Source: Taxillus chinensis (taxonomy: Eukaryota > Streptophyta > Magnoliopsida > Santalales > Loranthaceae). From it: a DNA stretch of 64,000 nucleotides. The notes under the pieces are model-generated. The model made no database searches, was not told the origin of the DNA, and saw only the letters and a list, made by a program, of their open reading frames with translations. Within the stretch, counting starts at the first letter, position 1. The number at the start of each line of letters is the position of its first letter. The stretch spans positions 25,176,440 to 25,240,439 of the forward strand of contig CM042089.1 in NCBI GenBank assembly GCA_023512835.1, in the 5' to 3' direction. Below, piece after piece: positions 11,001-26,000 of this stretch. Made by a program: the position numbers and the translations under genes.

Positions 11001-14000
11001 AACGTAACATGCAATGAGAAGAAAAAATTACCCTATACTTTATCAACTCGCCATCTGGATTATCTGGTCGATCTGCTAATCCAACTCTTTTTGTCAATGC
11101 AGTAAGCCCCAGTCTCCAATTTCTAGGGCTAATAACCATCTCTCTAGCAATCTGAAGAAACAAATTGATGTTATGAAATATAATTTTGATATGAAGTCCA
11201 AAAGACCATGATAAATTGCAAAGATCAACATTATATAGTGATATGTAAATTGACTTAGGTGAGAAATAGAAATGTTTCATTTACTTGCTAATAGTTTGAT
11301 TTGAGATTTTTATGTTTCTCTTTCTCTGAACATGTTACAGAAGATAAGCTGAAATAAAGACACAGAATAAGGATATGAATCTTTCACTTACAAGGAGTAA
11401 AAAAATGAAGATGCAGAATAAACATTCGAATTTTTTACTAGCACAGAGTAAGAAGCGTTAATGCGGAATAAAGGATTTGAGTTTTCATTGACACGAAGTA
11501 AGAAGCATTAATACGGAATAAAAATTCGAGTATTCCACTTGCACGGAGTAAATAAATAAAGACGCAAAATAAGCATCCAATTTTTCTACTAGCACAGAGT
11601 AAGAAGTGTTAATGCGGAATAAAGAATCCGAATCTTCATTGACACGAAATAAGAAGCATTAGTTGCGGAATAAGAAATCCGAGTGTTCATTGACATTGAG
11701 TAAGGAACACTGATACGGAATAAGAGATTTGAGTGTTCATTGACATTGAGTAAGAAACACTGATACAAAATAAAAGATCCGAGTGTTCATTGACAAAGAG
11801 TAAGCAAATAAACACACAGAGTAAGGAACCTTGATGCGAAATAAGCATCCGATTCTTTCATTAGCTCGTATTAAGCTTTCATATTCTGGAATAAGAAAAT
11901 ATTGCTCCAATTACTCACTAAGTTAGATCAGTGCATTAAAACTCAGACAACTTGATATGTTTTGATGTAAGATAAAATCCGTTAAAGGAGAGATACTTTC
12001 CAAGGAGAAGATCATCAATGCAGCTCATCACCTGAAAAGCAAGTTTGAGTTCCAAGAAGTCTACTTAAAGGATGTATATAAATATACATTCACGACTACT
12101 TGTAAAAGTGTGTTTAAAATTTGAATTATCTGTGCTAGAGTGTGAGTTAAGAATACAGAAAGAAAAGTCTTAAAGTGTTACTGTAAACAATGAGAAATAC
12201 TTCTTTAGTAGATAAAAAGCTTGTGCAAACAGCTTTATCTGCTTTTCATTTTGTTGTAATTATCATTTGATAATAAAACAAAATACTTTAACTATATTTA
12301 ATTGTCTTTCTCATTGATTTCAACTTTCAATCAGTGCTAGTGTCGTGCCAAGTGGAAGAGAATAAGTTTTCAAAGAGCCTATTCAACCCCTCTAGGCTCT
12401 CAGGGACCAACACTTCTAAATGAGTTATGATTGTCATAGAGGTTTCTAAAATGTTTGACATAGTGATCATTTTAGCAATGAAGGCTAATCATGAAGAATG
12501 AAAAAAAACCAGAAATGAAGGCCGATCCAACAACAAAGGCCAAGAGACTAGCAATGAGTGACCATTGACAATAAAGGCCGAAAAAGAAAATAAACTTAGG
12601 TTTTCTTAGTAACCTAGCTTTATCATCATGTGAGAAATAAAAATATTTTCATTTACTTAGCTAACACACTGAATGTACACATATATACAGCAATCCGACC
12701 ATTAGTCTTATAATAATTAATACCTAAAAAAGTAAAGAGTTCTATAATAATTAATATTTGTGAATTATAAATATAAGTAATAAATATAATGTAAGAAAAT
12801 TAAAAAGTTATTGTAAATCTAGACTTCTTGGTTGCTTACGTTAATGAATCTGAATTAACTTCCAATACGAACAACATTAGTCTAGCTATTATTCCGTGAA
12901 AATTTTCCACATTGTCTCCTCTCTTCTACAAAAGTTATGGTTGTGACAATGGTTTCTGTAATGTTTGACATAGTAATCATTTTATCAATAAATGTTGATC
13001 ACGAAGGAAGACAAAAAAAATACAAGTAATGAAGTCTAGTCTTGTAATAAAGGCCAAGAGACAAGGAGTGACCAGCAACAATGAAGGCCAAAAAAGAGTG
13101 GACAACTTAGGTTTTCTTAGTAACCTAGCTTTGATACCATTTGGGAAATAGGAATGTTTCATTTACCTTGCTAATACACTGGATGTACACATATATACAC
13201 TGCAGTTCGACCCTTGATCTTACAATAATTAATACTTATAAAAGTAAAAAGTCCTACAACAATTAATACCTAAAAATCATAAATACAAATAATAAATATA
13301 GTATGAAAAAACTAAAGAGTTAATATAATAATTACAATCTAGACTTTGTGATTGTTCACATCAATGAATCTGAATTAACTTCAACAACTTCCATTTTACA
13401 CCAACACTAAGAGTGTTGCAATCTTTACTTCAAAAATAGGAAAAAGGTATCTAATTTGTTGATGTGCAAGATATTTCTCTTACCAACATGTAAACTTTAT
13501 TGTGAAACATAAAACCTTATAAGTTTGTGCTTGCCATTTGCAAAAGAGAGAAATAATAATAAGACTGCATAACCTTCTACAAGTTAATTTCTTATACAAT
13601 CATTCTATTTGGCATGTCATATGATAAAAAAACACATATACCTGGCCAGATTCGCCAAGTAATCATTGGATGTATTAAGTTAGGTGAATTAAGAACCAAT
13701 CATTTAAGGTCCAATCTTGGTTGAGGTGGTAAAATAAACCAAACAAACCTAAAATATCATCCCCAAATATACATGGTGTGCATCTATGTCATTGCCCATG
13801 GTAAAGGCTTTCAAATGAAAATGTCAAACTAAACCAAACCAAAACAACAAACCTTAATTCTAATAATATGAAGTCAGCTATATGAACTTGATAGGCAAAA
13901 AGTTTATATTTGATCCAACACATACATCTTTCTCTTCCAAATATTCCTCTCAATTACCATTCTTTCTTTCAAATATAGCAATTTCATATATTTTGTTATT

Positions 14001-17000
14001 ACCTTCATTCAAATCATTTTTGCCTTTTCCTAACTTTTCACCTCGTTTAATGTCAATTTTCTCTACCCTCCTAATAGGTGCGTCCATTGGCATACATCCT
14101 AAATGTCCAAACCAACACAAGCGATTCTCCCTCAACTTATCTTCATTTGGAGATACTCTAACAATACTGCAAATATCCTTATTTCTATTCTTATATATCT
14201 TAGTTTTATCACACATCTATCTTAATATTCATATCTTAATGAGACTGAGCTTCTACGTATGTTGCTCTTATTAGCCCAACATTCCATTTCATATAACAAA
14301 AAAGATCTAATAGTCATCCTATGAAACTTTCCTTTTAAATTAGTGGTATATTGCGATCACACAAAACTCTTATCATACTTCACTACTTAAGCCACCAAAC
14401 TTTAATCATATGATTGAAATCATCATCATTTTCTTGGTTTTGATGAATTATCAACCATAGATACTTAAATTTTGTGGTTGTTATTTGTTGATCATCAAGT
14501 GTAATAAAACTTTATTCGTTGTTCCTTCGTTTTCTAAACTTATACTATATTTAGTATTCGATATGCTTAATATAAATCCATGAGCTAATAGAATTTGTCT
14601 TCAAAACTTTAATTTTGGGTTAACCCCTTCTTTGACTTCATTGATACAAAAATAATATTATCATAGAACATCATCCACTACGATATATTCTTATGAATAT
14701 TTTTTGTTATCTCGTCTACTATTATATCAAAAAGAAAAAGACTTAATGCTAATCTTGATCCACCCTTAGTGTAATTAGAAACTTATACATTAATCCACCA
14801 CCAATTCTAACATTGGTAATAACTTTTTCATATATATTTTTTTATCAAACTCACATATTTGATAAGAACTACTTTCTTTTTCATAATCCACCAGAGCATA
14901 TGTCTTGGTACTCTGTCATAAGCTTTCTTCAAATCTATGAAAATCATGTATAAATCCTTTTTTTGTCACTCTAAACTTCTTAATAAGTTTTCTTAATATA
15001 TGGATCGCTTCCATAGTAGATCTTCCAGGCATGAAATCAAATTGGTTTTCTGCAATCTTAACATGCTCTCTTAAACAATTCTTCTATAATTTGAGCTAAC
15101 ATGTATATCACCTTCATTTTTATACAAAGGTACCAAAGTATTCTTCATTAATTCAACATACATCTTATTACTTTCTAAAATCTTATTAAACAATTTTATC
15201 AACTATTTAACCCTAAACTCCTAAAGATATTTCTAAACCTCAATAGGAATCACATCTAGGGCTACTGCATTTCTAGTTTTCATACAACGCAAGGCCTCCT
15301 TAACTTCACTTAGCCTTCTCTTACATAGGAAATCACAATTTAATTCTTCTGGTAGTAGTCATATTACTAATATGTTGAATGCATTCCCCAGTGAAGTGCT
15401 TGTTAAAATATTCCATCCATCTTTCTTTAATATCAATATCTTTTACAAGACCTTGTGATTGCGGTCTCTAATACACTTCATAGTACCTAAGTCTCTAGTC
15501 TTCTTCTCCCTCATTTGAGCAATTCGATAGATATCTTTTTCTCTCGTTGGAGTCCAAATGCTTATACAAATCTTCCAAATCAAGCAACATGGCACTGAAA
15601 TACAATGTCTTGAATCAGTAATTACATAAAGCCAAAAGCATGAAACCTTTTACTAAGGCATCCTTTAAAACTTTTGACTTTTTGAATCACGCTTCACAAA
15701 GAGCATCAGATATTTGTACCATGATGACAGCTACAAAATTCCCAATTACCCTTTGTTTTACTATTTATTTTCAAATTTTTTACAAACAGTTTATTCATTT
15801 CCAGATTTGCACCTTATCAATATTTTTGATCTTTCTAAAAATCCATTCATCAATGGAGTATTTTTCAACGACCAAAGGAATGATGAACATGCTTGCTTTA
15901 AAATTCAAGCCTTTCCTATCGTCAAACAAGTTAAAAATTAATAAAATCTTTTAGGTTTAGTAATTTAATAGTATTCTGCCATCATGACACTAACCTTTGT
16001 TATCTTTTCTAGGTCATCCCTTCCTCCATCAGTTACATCATCACCAAAAACAGTACGCTCAGCACAACAGCCTCCATGAGCTACTACCATTTGCATTTGC
16101 ATGTAGCCAAAGGTAGTGTATCCTTGATCTACCATGTCTTCTCTTGGAAAGAAAACTGAAATCGCAGTTTCCTGCTCAAAGTTGTGAGCACCACAATTGT
16201 TAAGGAAAATATTTAAAAGCATAATTTAGTAGATCCAAGACACGAAAGTCATACCTTCCCACCAGGCAGGAGCTGTGAGAAAGCATGCCAATCAAATCGA
16301 GGAAACAAGTGAGCCAACAGAATGTGACCGGCTTCATGCACAGCCAGTAATCTCTTCTTCTCAGTAGATATCTACAGTACAAACACATCATTTCATCCAT
16401 TGAAATTTGTAAATGTAGACCAGATCAATACACCACAAAATCAACTAAGAGAGCTCACACTTTCTTTGCATTTCTGTTGCTCTTCTTCCGTGAGAAGAAC
16501 ACCCATGCCCTCAAGCAATTGTTTGTCCAGAACATCAACAATATCTTGCTGATGGATCCTGAGATGTCCTTTCCTCACCTACACGAAAGTTGAAACAAAA
16601 AAACGATTCATAAAGATAGTTGAAATCTCCAATATAGAGGGTTCTCTAGTTTTCAATACCCAGAAACTCAGAGGATGCCATTGCAGGGCTCATTTGCTAT
16701 CATTGATAAATTCCCAATCATGACAATCTCTCCCATATATTTGTGCTTGTGTTTACTTGGATCAAAAAAAACTTACGGCCATTATTCCAGCTTCATTTAC
16801 AAGGTTTCGGATATCTGCACCAGAATATCCAACAGTACGGAAGACAAGCTGAAACATAACATTATGAAGTAATCAAAAATTTTATTATACTAAACATAAT
16901 TTATGGAATTAATATTACTTTATACAATGGAATTAATATTTTTCCCAAAATATCCTTTCTAAGTGGACAATTTGGAAAACAAAACATAATAACTGTAACA

Positions 17001-20000
17001 ATAAAATAATATAATAAATAGGTTTTTTAAAAAACCAGTTGACATCAACCATTAAAAAGGAATACAGAATGAATAACCTTTTTATCATAAAAATTCTTTA
17101 ATTAATTAATTTAGAAAGCATTTACTAAGCATTTGAATGTGCTGTTACTTTTAAGAAAAAGCTTGATGTCCATATCTAATGCTTAAATAAAGATGTAACC
17201 AGATCAAGTTTTGATTGATAGATACCACCAAATTCGTAGCAATTTCATTGAACCCGAGCCTAGCTTATGCTCGTCAATGATTGTTAACATTACTTAGCTT
17301 ATTATATGCTTTATTGAAATATGAACATGATTACTTGTACGACCATCCAAATAATCAAATTATAAAATATTGAAAAAGTATCCTAATAATGTTTTAAATG
17401 GTGTTTTGGTGAGCTTTGGTCTCAAACTTTACCTTGCTTTGGACATAATTGGTCATTGTTTTTTATATATATAACAAACCCCAATAATTTAATCTAATAA
17501 ATTTTTAGAATATTATTAAACCATAATCGATGTGATTTTTGTTTAAGATATTAAACATTGCTCAATCTGAGTTTCGATTAATATAAATATTTTAAGATCT
17601 CCTATGAATGAAAATGACCCAAAAAAAATTGTATAAAAAAACAGTAAGACCAAGCACATACATTGAGAGAGAGAGAGAGAGAGAGAGATTCTTTGAGTGA
17701 GATGGGGCAGTGACTTTTTACCCTTTTATTTTTTTGCCCAAATGTTTTCATATATGAAAGGGTATGAAAAAATACATGTCAACTAAATACTATGTAATCA
17801 ATTTACATAGTCAAAAGTTTCCCTTCCAATGTTCGAGTGGCAAAAAGCTACATCGCAGGGCAGGCATTCAAGCATTCAGACCAAAAAAAAACTGATAGCA
17901 AAGTTGCAACCATTAATTTCATGGTTATAATAGAATATTCCCTTAGATAAAGCTCCCCCCTCCCTCCTTTAGATAATCCCTCTCCCTCTCTCTCTTAATG
18001 TATGTGCTTGGTCTATTGCTATTTTCTAAAAAGAATTGTCATTTCCATTCATAGAAGAACTAAAAATAATAAAATATTTATATTAATCAGAAGTCACATT
18101 AAGCAATGTTTAATATCCTATCCCTTTTTTTTAATAGGAATATATAATATCCTTAAAACAATTACAAACATAATAGCTCTTCAGAAATTTCATGTGCTGG
18201 AGTATTTTAGCTCACGAAAATAACAATCGATGTAGCTCAATGGACACAAGACAACCACAACGCAGTCTAATTCAGACATGTTTCTCAAAGGACATTTACT
18301 GATTTTCAGTTTTTTAAGACAACAAACAGGAAGCCTTCATCTCCTTCTATTACTGTTATTGCTGATTCCGGTATTCCAAATAAGTGTCTTCTTTTCTCAT
18401 CTTCCAAATGAATCATTGATTCTGATGCCATAGATCATATGACAAGTAATTCTAGTCTTTTTTTTAATTATCAGCACGGTTCGAAGTATCGGGCGATACT
18501 GCTACATATCGCCCGAGTCGACACGGTATCGGGAGGACCCGGTACGAGATCCTACCCCGGTACTACATATGCCATATTGTGCACCTACTAATATTCCTAT
18601 TAAGATGAACCATGATATAACTATCTTTCCCGATCAGGTTCCAATGAATAAAGAAAGATATCAGAGGTTAGTGGGAAAATTGATCTAACTCACAATAGAG
18701 CTGATATTTCTTATGCACTTAATGTTGTGAGTTAATTCATATATAATCCGAGTGATCGACATATGAGTCATATGAACCGTATTCTGACTTATTTGAAGTC
18801 TTTTAGATAAAGGTATTATATTTTTCAAATATTGATACCTAAACATTATAGGATATACCAACTCTAATTTTGTTGGATTCAAATTGAATAGAAAATCTAC
18901 TTTAGGATATATATCATTTTATGGGTGGTAATTTGATTTCTTTGAATAGAAAATATACAGAATGTGATTTCTTTATCTAATGCAGAAGCCAAATATTATA
19001 CTCTTCATCATGCTACTCAAGAGCTCACACTATTACGTATTCTTTTATGAGACCTTATACTTTTTTGTGATAATACAGTTGCCATCAAAATAGTTAATAA
19101 CCTAGTACAATATGATCATACCAAGCATATTGAACTCGACATGAATTACATTAAGGATAATCTAAATTCTGGTTTAATAGAAGATTCATATATTAAGAAA
19201 GCAGATCAATTGGTTGATATAATGACTCATGCAACTATTGATGCTCCTTTCCATACAACTTTGTTCAATTTGACCTTATGTGATATCTTCGCACCAACTT
19301 GAGGGGACAAATTGGAAAAAATAGATCTCCTAATTTACAATTGAGAGAAGTATGATTAAAATTTTATAAGTTAACAACCAGCAGTCATTGATGACTGCTC
19401 AAAGCAAATGAAGGCCGCCTACAACAAAGCAGCACCTTCTTTGTACTAGACCCAAAAATGTAGCTCCTAAAAATGACTCCAGTTCTCCTTTGATAAAAAT
19501 ACCTTAAGAAAATGTATGTTTCTTACCTCCCTCGGATCTGAAAATTTTCTGAAGGCATCCACTGCATTACATTTAAGAGACAAGGTACATCACGTCCCGT
19601 TTGTTAGATTTGAAACCATCTAGATTCAAAAACACATTGGACAAACAAGAGATTGCAATTGGGATGGCTCCCAGCAGAGAGATAATTAGGGATTCAATTC
19701 AAAAACACATTGGACAAACACATTAAGTAAGTTGCAACACATTCCCAATGACAAGATGTCAGATGACACACCATCAAATGCAAGCGAGCCAACCTACGTC
19801 CCTAAGCAGGTCAACCCACAAACATCATGGGCCAACTGACTAATGATGAAAGGCAATACTGACGAGATGGTGGCAAAGTAAATCGAGCCACCTGACAAAG
19901 TAGGTCAACCCACGCATGTATAAAGGTGAATTTCAGAACGGCAAGGATAGCAGAGTAAGTCAACCCACATTATATATAGGTCAACCGGTGTGACAGAAGG

Positions 20001-23000
20001 CCCAAACTTGGCTCACCTCTACAATTTTGTCCCCAACTCATCTAAAGCCCATTCAAGCCTCATTTGAAGACTACCAAGCTAGAGAAGAAACACCTAACAT
20101 CCTCCATTAAAGCACTTCACTCCATGATCAAAATTTGTGTATTTTATGCTTGTAATTTGCTCAAATTATAAAGGACACTTCTCATTGAGGATTGTCCACT
20201 CCTTTCACTTCATTCACGAGTTAAGTTCTTGAGGTGTTCAAGAACTATTGAAGATTGTTGTGTAGCCCATGAAAAAGCAAATGTGTAAGGTTCTTGTTGA
20301 ACCTTTTAAAAACAAGATGTAAGAGCATCTCCGATGATCTTTTAGGCATGTTACTTTTTTAATTTTAAAAAATTACATTCCAACAGAGTAGCAAATGTCC
20401 AGGCAAAATGCCTCCACCTGTTTTCTTTGAGGAAATTTGATTAGAGATGAAGGAGAATTCTAGGCAAAATTGCCACATATGCAAATTGAATACAATTTAA
20501 TGGTGCCCTTACATTTTATAGTTTGACAAAAAATGAAATTAATATTAAAATATTAATTTTAAGCATTTCCATTTTCATAGGCAAATTAAAGAGAAAATAC
20601 TATTCATGGGTTTGGGAGAGGCAAAATACCTCTTAATCGTTGGAGATGCTCTAACTTTTTGGTTGAAGCCCTTTAATCAAACCTCATCAGTAAAACTCAA
20701 GCTGAGTATCAACTTGAAGAAGTGATGCTGACAAGACACACCATCTTGTCAAACAACTATAAATTTTGTGTGCTACAATTTTCTTTTTCTATCCGTATTT
20801 AAAAACAATAGGGAGGTAAATTCTATGAATTTTTAAAAGTAGCCTATTCACCCCTTCCTAAGCTATAACAATATAGAAATGTCATACATGCTTCATGGAC
20901 ACTCCATACCAACATCTTTCAATTAAAAACACTCCTATTGAGAATGCCCCTTCATCCCAACTATTAGCAACGCCAAAAGAAAATGCCCGAAAGGTCCCTT
21001 TTCAACAAAGTATCTTTCAAAATATGTAGAAGTTACTATTTTGTGGTTACCTTTTTGTTTTTCATCCATAACAAGGAACTTTCAAAAAGAAAAACGGGTT
21101 ATCCTCCTATGGCATTAACTTTAATATTGCAGCCCATAAATATTAGAAGCATGAATTAACCCACCATTTCAAGGTTCCAACGACACAACTAGTATAGGTT
21201 TAAACTTTAAAATAGTATTAATAATAAAATAAATAATAAAAAATATAGGGGAATGTTTCATCTTGTTGAGTGGTGTATGTTGTTTGTTTGATGACATGGT
21301 CTTAGTTTACAAGACAAAGACTGGCCTTAATGCTAAATTGGACCACACACCAGAGACTTAAGATTTTAAGATAAAAACAAAGTATATTGAGTGTAATTTT
21401 AGCCATTGTAATGAAGTAATGACACTATAGGATTAGATACTAACCCATTACCAATAAGTGTTTTCATTATTTTAGATCAACTATACAATACAATGGAGGA
21501 ATAGAAGGAAATGTAAGTCATGCGATTCAAGCAAGATGGATGAAATGGAGAAATCAAACTGTAAGACTAGTTTTGTTATATGGTACGGAGTGTTGAGCGA
21601 TTTAAAAAGAGCATTATCACAAAAAATAAATTTGGTAAAGATGTACATGCTAAGGTGAATGTGTGATAAAACTAGGAAGTATAAAATTAATAATTAAAAT
21701 ATTCGTATATGGTTGGAAATTGTTTCAATTGAGGACAAAATATGAAAATGTTACCTAAGGTGGTTTATATATGTACAACATAGGGCCATAAGTGCCCCCA
21801 TAATAAGGAATGAGACGACAAATATGGTTATTCAATGAAATAAATATAAAACGCAAAAAATGTAGATGCAAGCTACTTTGAATAGTTTAGATATGCTGGA
21901 AAGACTATCACGCAAAAACACACAAGATTATATTAATGCATGTGGTTCGGAGTGAATAACTTCAACTCTACTTTTTATTTACAAACTAATAAAGGATTCT
22001 ATTAAAAACAGTAGTATAGTACAGAATTAGTTTCGTGAATTCACTAAAAAACTCAGTTGTTTCACCTCACACCCAAACTCTCTAAGTTCAATACTTTGGA
22101 CAAGAGACTTAGATACTTCTAAAAGTCCTTCAAGGAAGCTCACTATAGAGTGTCATTAATCTTATAGAAAAGTAATTTTAAATAAACAGATAGATTTACA
22201 ACAATATATAATTAAAACAGCGAAAAAAGAACTACTCAATGAGATATTGTTGCAGGTGATTTTTGATGACAGAGCTTTCACTCGATTGTTTTGCTTGCTC
22301 AATTGTTGTCGTTTAATTCTTGCTTGTTTTTATGTGCTCTATTCTCCTATGTTTTTTGTTGTCTCCTAGTTTGTTGTTTCTTCATTAGTTACTTTTTTTG
22401 TCTCGACTCAGCTGGGATTTAAATAGTTTTTTATTGAATGGTTGAATCTTCAAGACACTTAATGATCGGTAGGCGTTACTAGAGCATATATCATTAAGCT
22501 GAGATAATATTTTTGTAACCATTGAATGTTTGAGCCTTGACTTCTTTAACTTTATTTTCAACAATTACTGATGATCGAAATCTTCAAGCCGAGATAAAAC
22601 AAATATTTTCTACATGATGATGTCAATAGAGTGTCTTCTTACATCACTAGACGTGCTTAGTACGTTATCAACAAGTTTTCTTGTGTCATCCGAGTTTGAT
22701 GTTGAACTACTACTTAGAACATTATCAGAGATACTTGTGATGTCATCGGCACTGCTGGTTACATGTGTTACAAAACAAATATTTGATATATTGAATACAA
22801 CGTATAAGTACAAATTCATACAAAAGGAAAAAACCTATCTGTGGAAAAATATAATTAGGATACTAATCCTAATCAATTCTAATTATATCATATCTCTAAT
22901 TCTCAAAAATTACTAATTACAGAATATTACAATCCCATTGATGAAATAACGCAATCTCACTAATTATTCTATCATAATCTAATAACACTCTCCCTCAAGT

Positions 23001-26000
23001 TGGAGCATAGATGTTAATCAAGCCTAACTTGTTACAAAGATAAGCTACTCGAACCCTGTTTAGAGCTTTGGTGAATATAACACCTAATTATTCTCCAGTC
23101 TTCACATATCTTGTGCAAATTAATCTAAGTAATTTTCTCGCGGTCAAAATGATAATTATTTTCAATATGCTTAGTTCTCTCATGAAACATATAATTTGAG
23201 TCAATATAAAGTGTAGCCTGATTATCACACCAGAATTTTGCTGGTACATAAATGTTAAGACCAATTTCATTTAAGAGATGAAAGATCCACATTATCTCAC
23301 ATGTAGATTGTGCCATGAAAATATCTATGAAAATATATAATTAAGATATCAAACATAATCAATCCCAATTATATCATATCTCTAATTCCCATAAATTACT
23401 AATTACATAATATTGCAATCTCACTGATTATTATAATCTAATAACAATCCCCCTCAAGTTCGAGCATAGATATTAACCAAGCCCAACTTATTACAAAAAT
23501 AAGCCATTCGAATTCCGTTTAGAACTTTGGTGAATATATCACATAATTGTTCTTCATTCTTCACATATTCTGTGAAATTTAATCCAAGTTGAATTTTCTC
23601 GCAGACGAAATGACAATCATTTTCTCTTATGAAACACAGGATTTGAGGCTATATGAAGTGCAATCTGATTATCACACCACAACTTTGCTAGTACAGAAGT
23701 TTTAAAACAAATTTCATTTTCTCTTCACATATCTCACACACAGACTGTGCCATGGCCCTATATTCTAACTCAGTACTTGATCGTGACACAACATTTTGTT
23801 TCTTACTCTTTCATGAGATTAAATTTCCTCCAACAAAGGCACAATAACCTGTGATGGATCTTTTATCCACCGGACAACCTGCCCAATCTGCATCTGAAAA
23901 ACATTAAATCTGTGTGTCCATGATTTGTGTGCAAAAGACCACACTTAGGTGCTCCTTTTAAGTAACACAGAATTTGCTCCAATGCTCTGCAATGATCAAC
24001 TGCTGAAGATGCCATGAATTGACTAACAACACTAACTGAATAGGCATTATCTAAACGAGTAATTGTAAGATAATTTAACTTCCCAACTGACCTTCGATAT
24101 CGTTTAGGGTTGTCAAATGGTGTCTCATCTCCTATGAGATGCATATTTGGAGTCATTAGAGCACTATAAGGCTTCGCTCCCAATTTTCCTGTTTCGGTTA
24201 ATAAATCAAGGACATACTTCCTCTAAGAGAAAAAGATACCACGTTTAATCCTTGTAACCTCAACACCTAAGAAATATTTGAGCAATCACAAGTCCTTTGC
24301 GTGAAATTAAGTAAGAAGAAGGACTTGAAAAATGAAATACCCAAAGCATCACTGTCAGTAATAACAATATCATCCACATATACCACTAAAAGGATGCGAC
24401 CACCGGTTGATTGCTTGTAGAACATGAAATAGTCATTCTGGCTCTTAATCATGCTCCATTTTTCAATAACCTGACTAAATTTTCCAAACCAAGCACGAGA
24501 GCTTTGTTTCAAACCATATAAAGATTTTCAAAGATGAAAAACGCGTCAAGACTCCCCTTGAGCAACAAAACCCGGAGGTTGCTCTATATACACCTCTTTG
24601 TGGAGATCACCTTGAAGAAAAGTACTTTTAATATCCAATTGATGCAAAGGGTAATGGTGAGTAGCGGCCATAGAGATAAACAAGCAAACAAAGGTCAATT
24701 TGGCAACAGGAGAGAAAGAATCAGAATAATCCACATCATATGTTTAGGCATAACCTTCAACAACAAGACAGGCTTTTAACCGAACAATAAACCCATCAGG
24801 ATTAACCTTAACTGCGAACACCCACTTGCAGCCGATAGTGCGTTTCCTCGAAGATAAAAAAACTAAGTCCCAAGTACCATTTTCATCTAAAGCTTGCATT
24901 TCGTCGATCATTGTTTGGCGCCAACCAGGGTGAGAAAAGGCTTCACAAACAGTTTTAGGTACACTAGTAAAATCGAAAGAAGCAACAAAAGAACAAAAAA
25001 AAGAATGACAAACAATTGTACGAAACAAAAGAAGAAATAGGAAAAGTACAGGTTCGTTTACCTTTGTGTAAGGCAATAGGAAGATCATCACTTGAAACGG
25101 GATCTAATGGCGAAGAATTAGATACAGAACATGAATCAAGGGGTTGACACTTGGAGTACACTTGAGTAATAGGATATTTGTGAGCAGCGGGAGGAGCAGC
25201 AGGAGGAACAGGACTTGTTACAGGGATAGAAGATGTGAGAGAATACACCAATACATCATCATCAACAATAGAAGACAAAAAATAGGAAAACATTAACAAA
25301 AACAAAAAAAATAGGATGTATCTTTCATGAAAGTAACATCAATAGAAACCAGCGTTGTCAAAAGCGAGCGCCCCAGCGCTTGAGCGCACCAGGCGCAATG
25401 CTGGGGGACTCCATTGCGTCAAGGGGGTAAGGCGAGGCGACTTCACGGAAGCACGTGCCTTGTCGCCCTTCCTGCGCTTTTTCACCATTAAAAAAGTGTC
25501 TTAATAAAAGAAGATAAAATATTTACGCGACTTCAACGCGACTTCATCGATGACTTCCATTGACGTCCTTCACCTCTGCTCCATGCTCGACGACGACGGG
25601 CGAACTCTGCTCCACCGACGACGACCTGCTCCACGATCGGCAACGACAACCTGCTCCACGTGATCGACAATTGCTCCACGCCACTGCCTCGTAAGAATTT
25701 ATTAAATATTTAAATTATTTTTAATAAATTGTGTAGTGTTAAACTGTTAATGATTGAAGCTTGTCGTCCGTGTGGTTACTGTGTTATTAAATGGTAGTCT
25801 GTCTGTGTGTTAAATCGTGTCTATGACTTTTATTACTCTATTTCAGATATTCTTGTGATATGGATTTCGGAAGTTAAAAGCAAACATGCAACATCATCAA
25901 GCAACTCTATTAATTCCAACATTAAAAAAAAAAATCTAGCTTGGAAATATAATATTTTGGAGGATCCACTTAATGTCAATGCTGTGAGATGTATATTTTG

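Noticed and set aside
13882..14274. A 130-residue hydrophobic + strand frame
   Set aside because: It is the antisense shadow of the LINE reverse transcriptase on the - strand.
22610..22916. Overlapping + and - strand frames rich in Ser and Leu
   Set aside because: They cross the LTR boundary at 22766 and mirror each other; neither has a domain.
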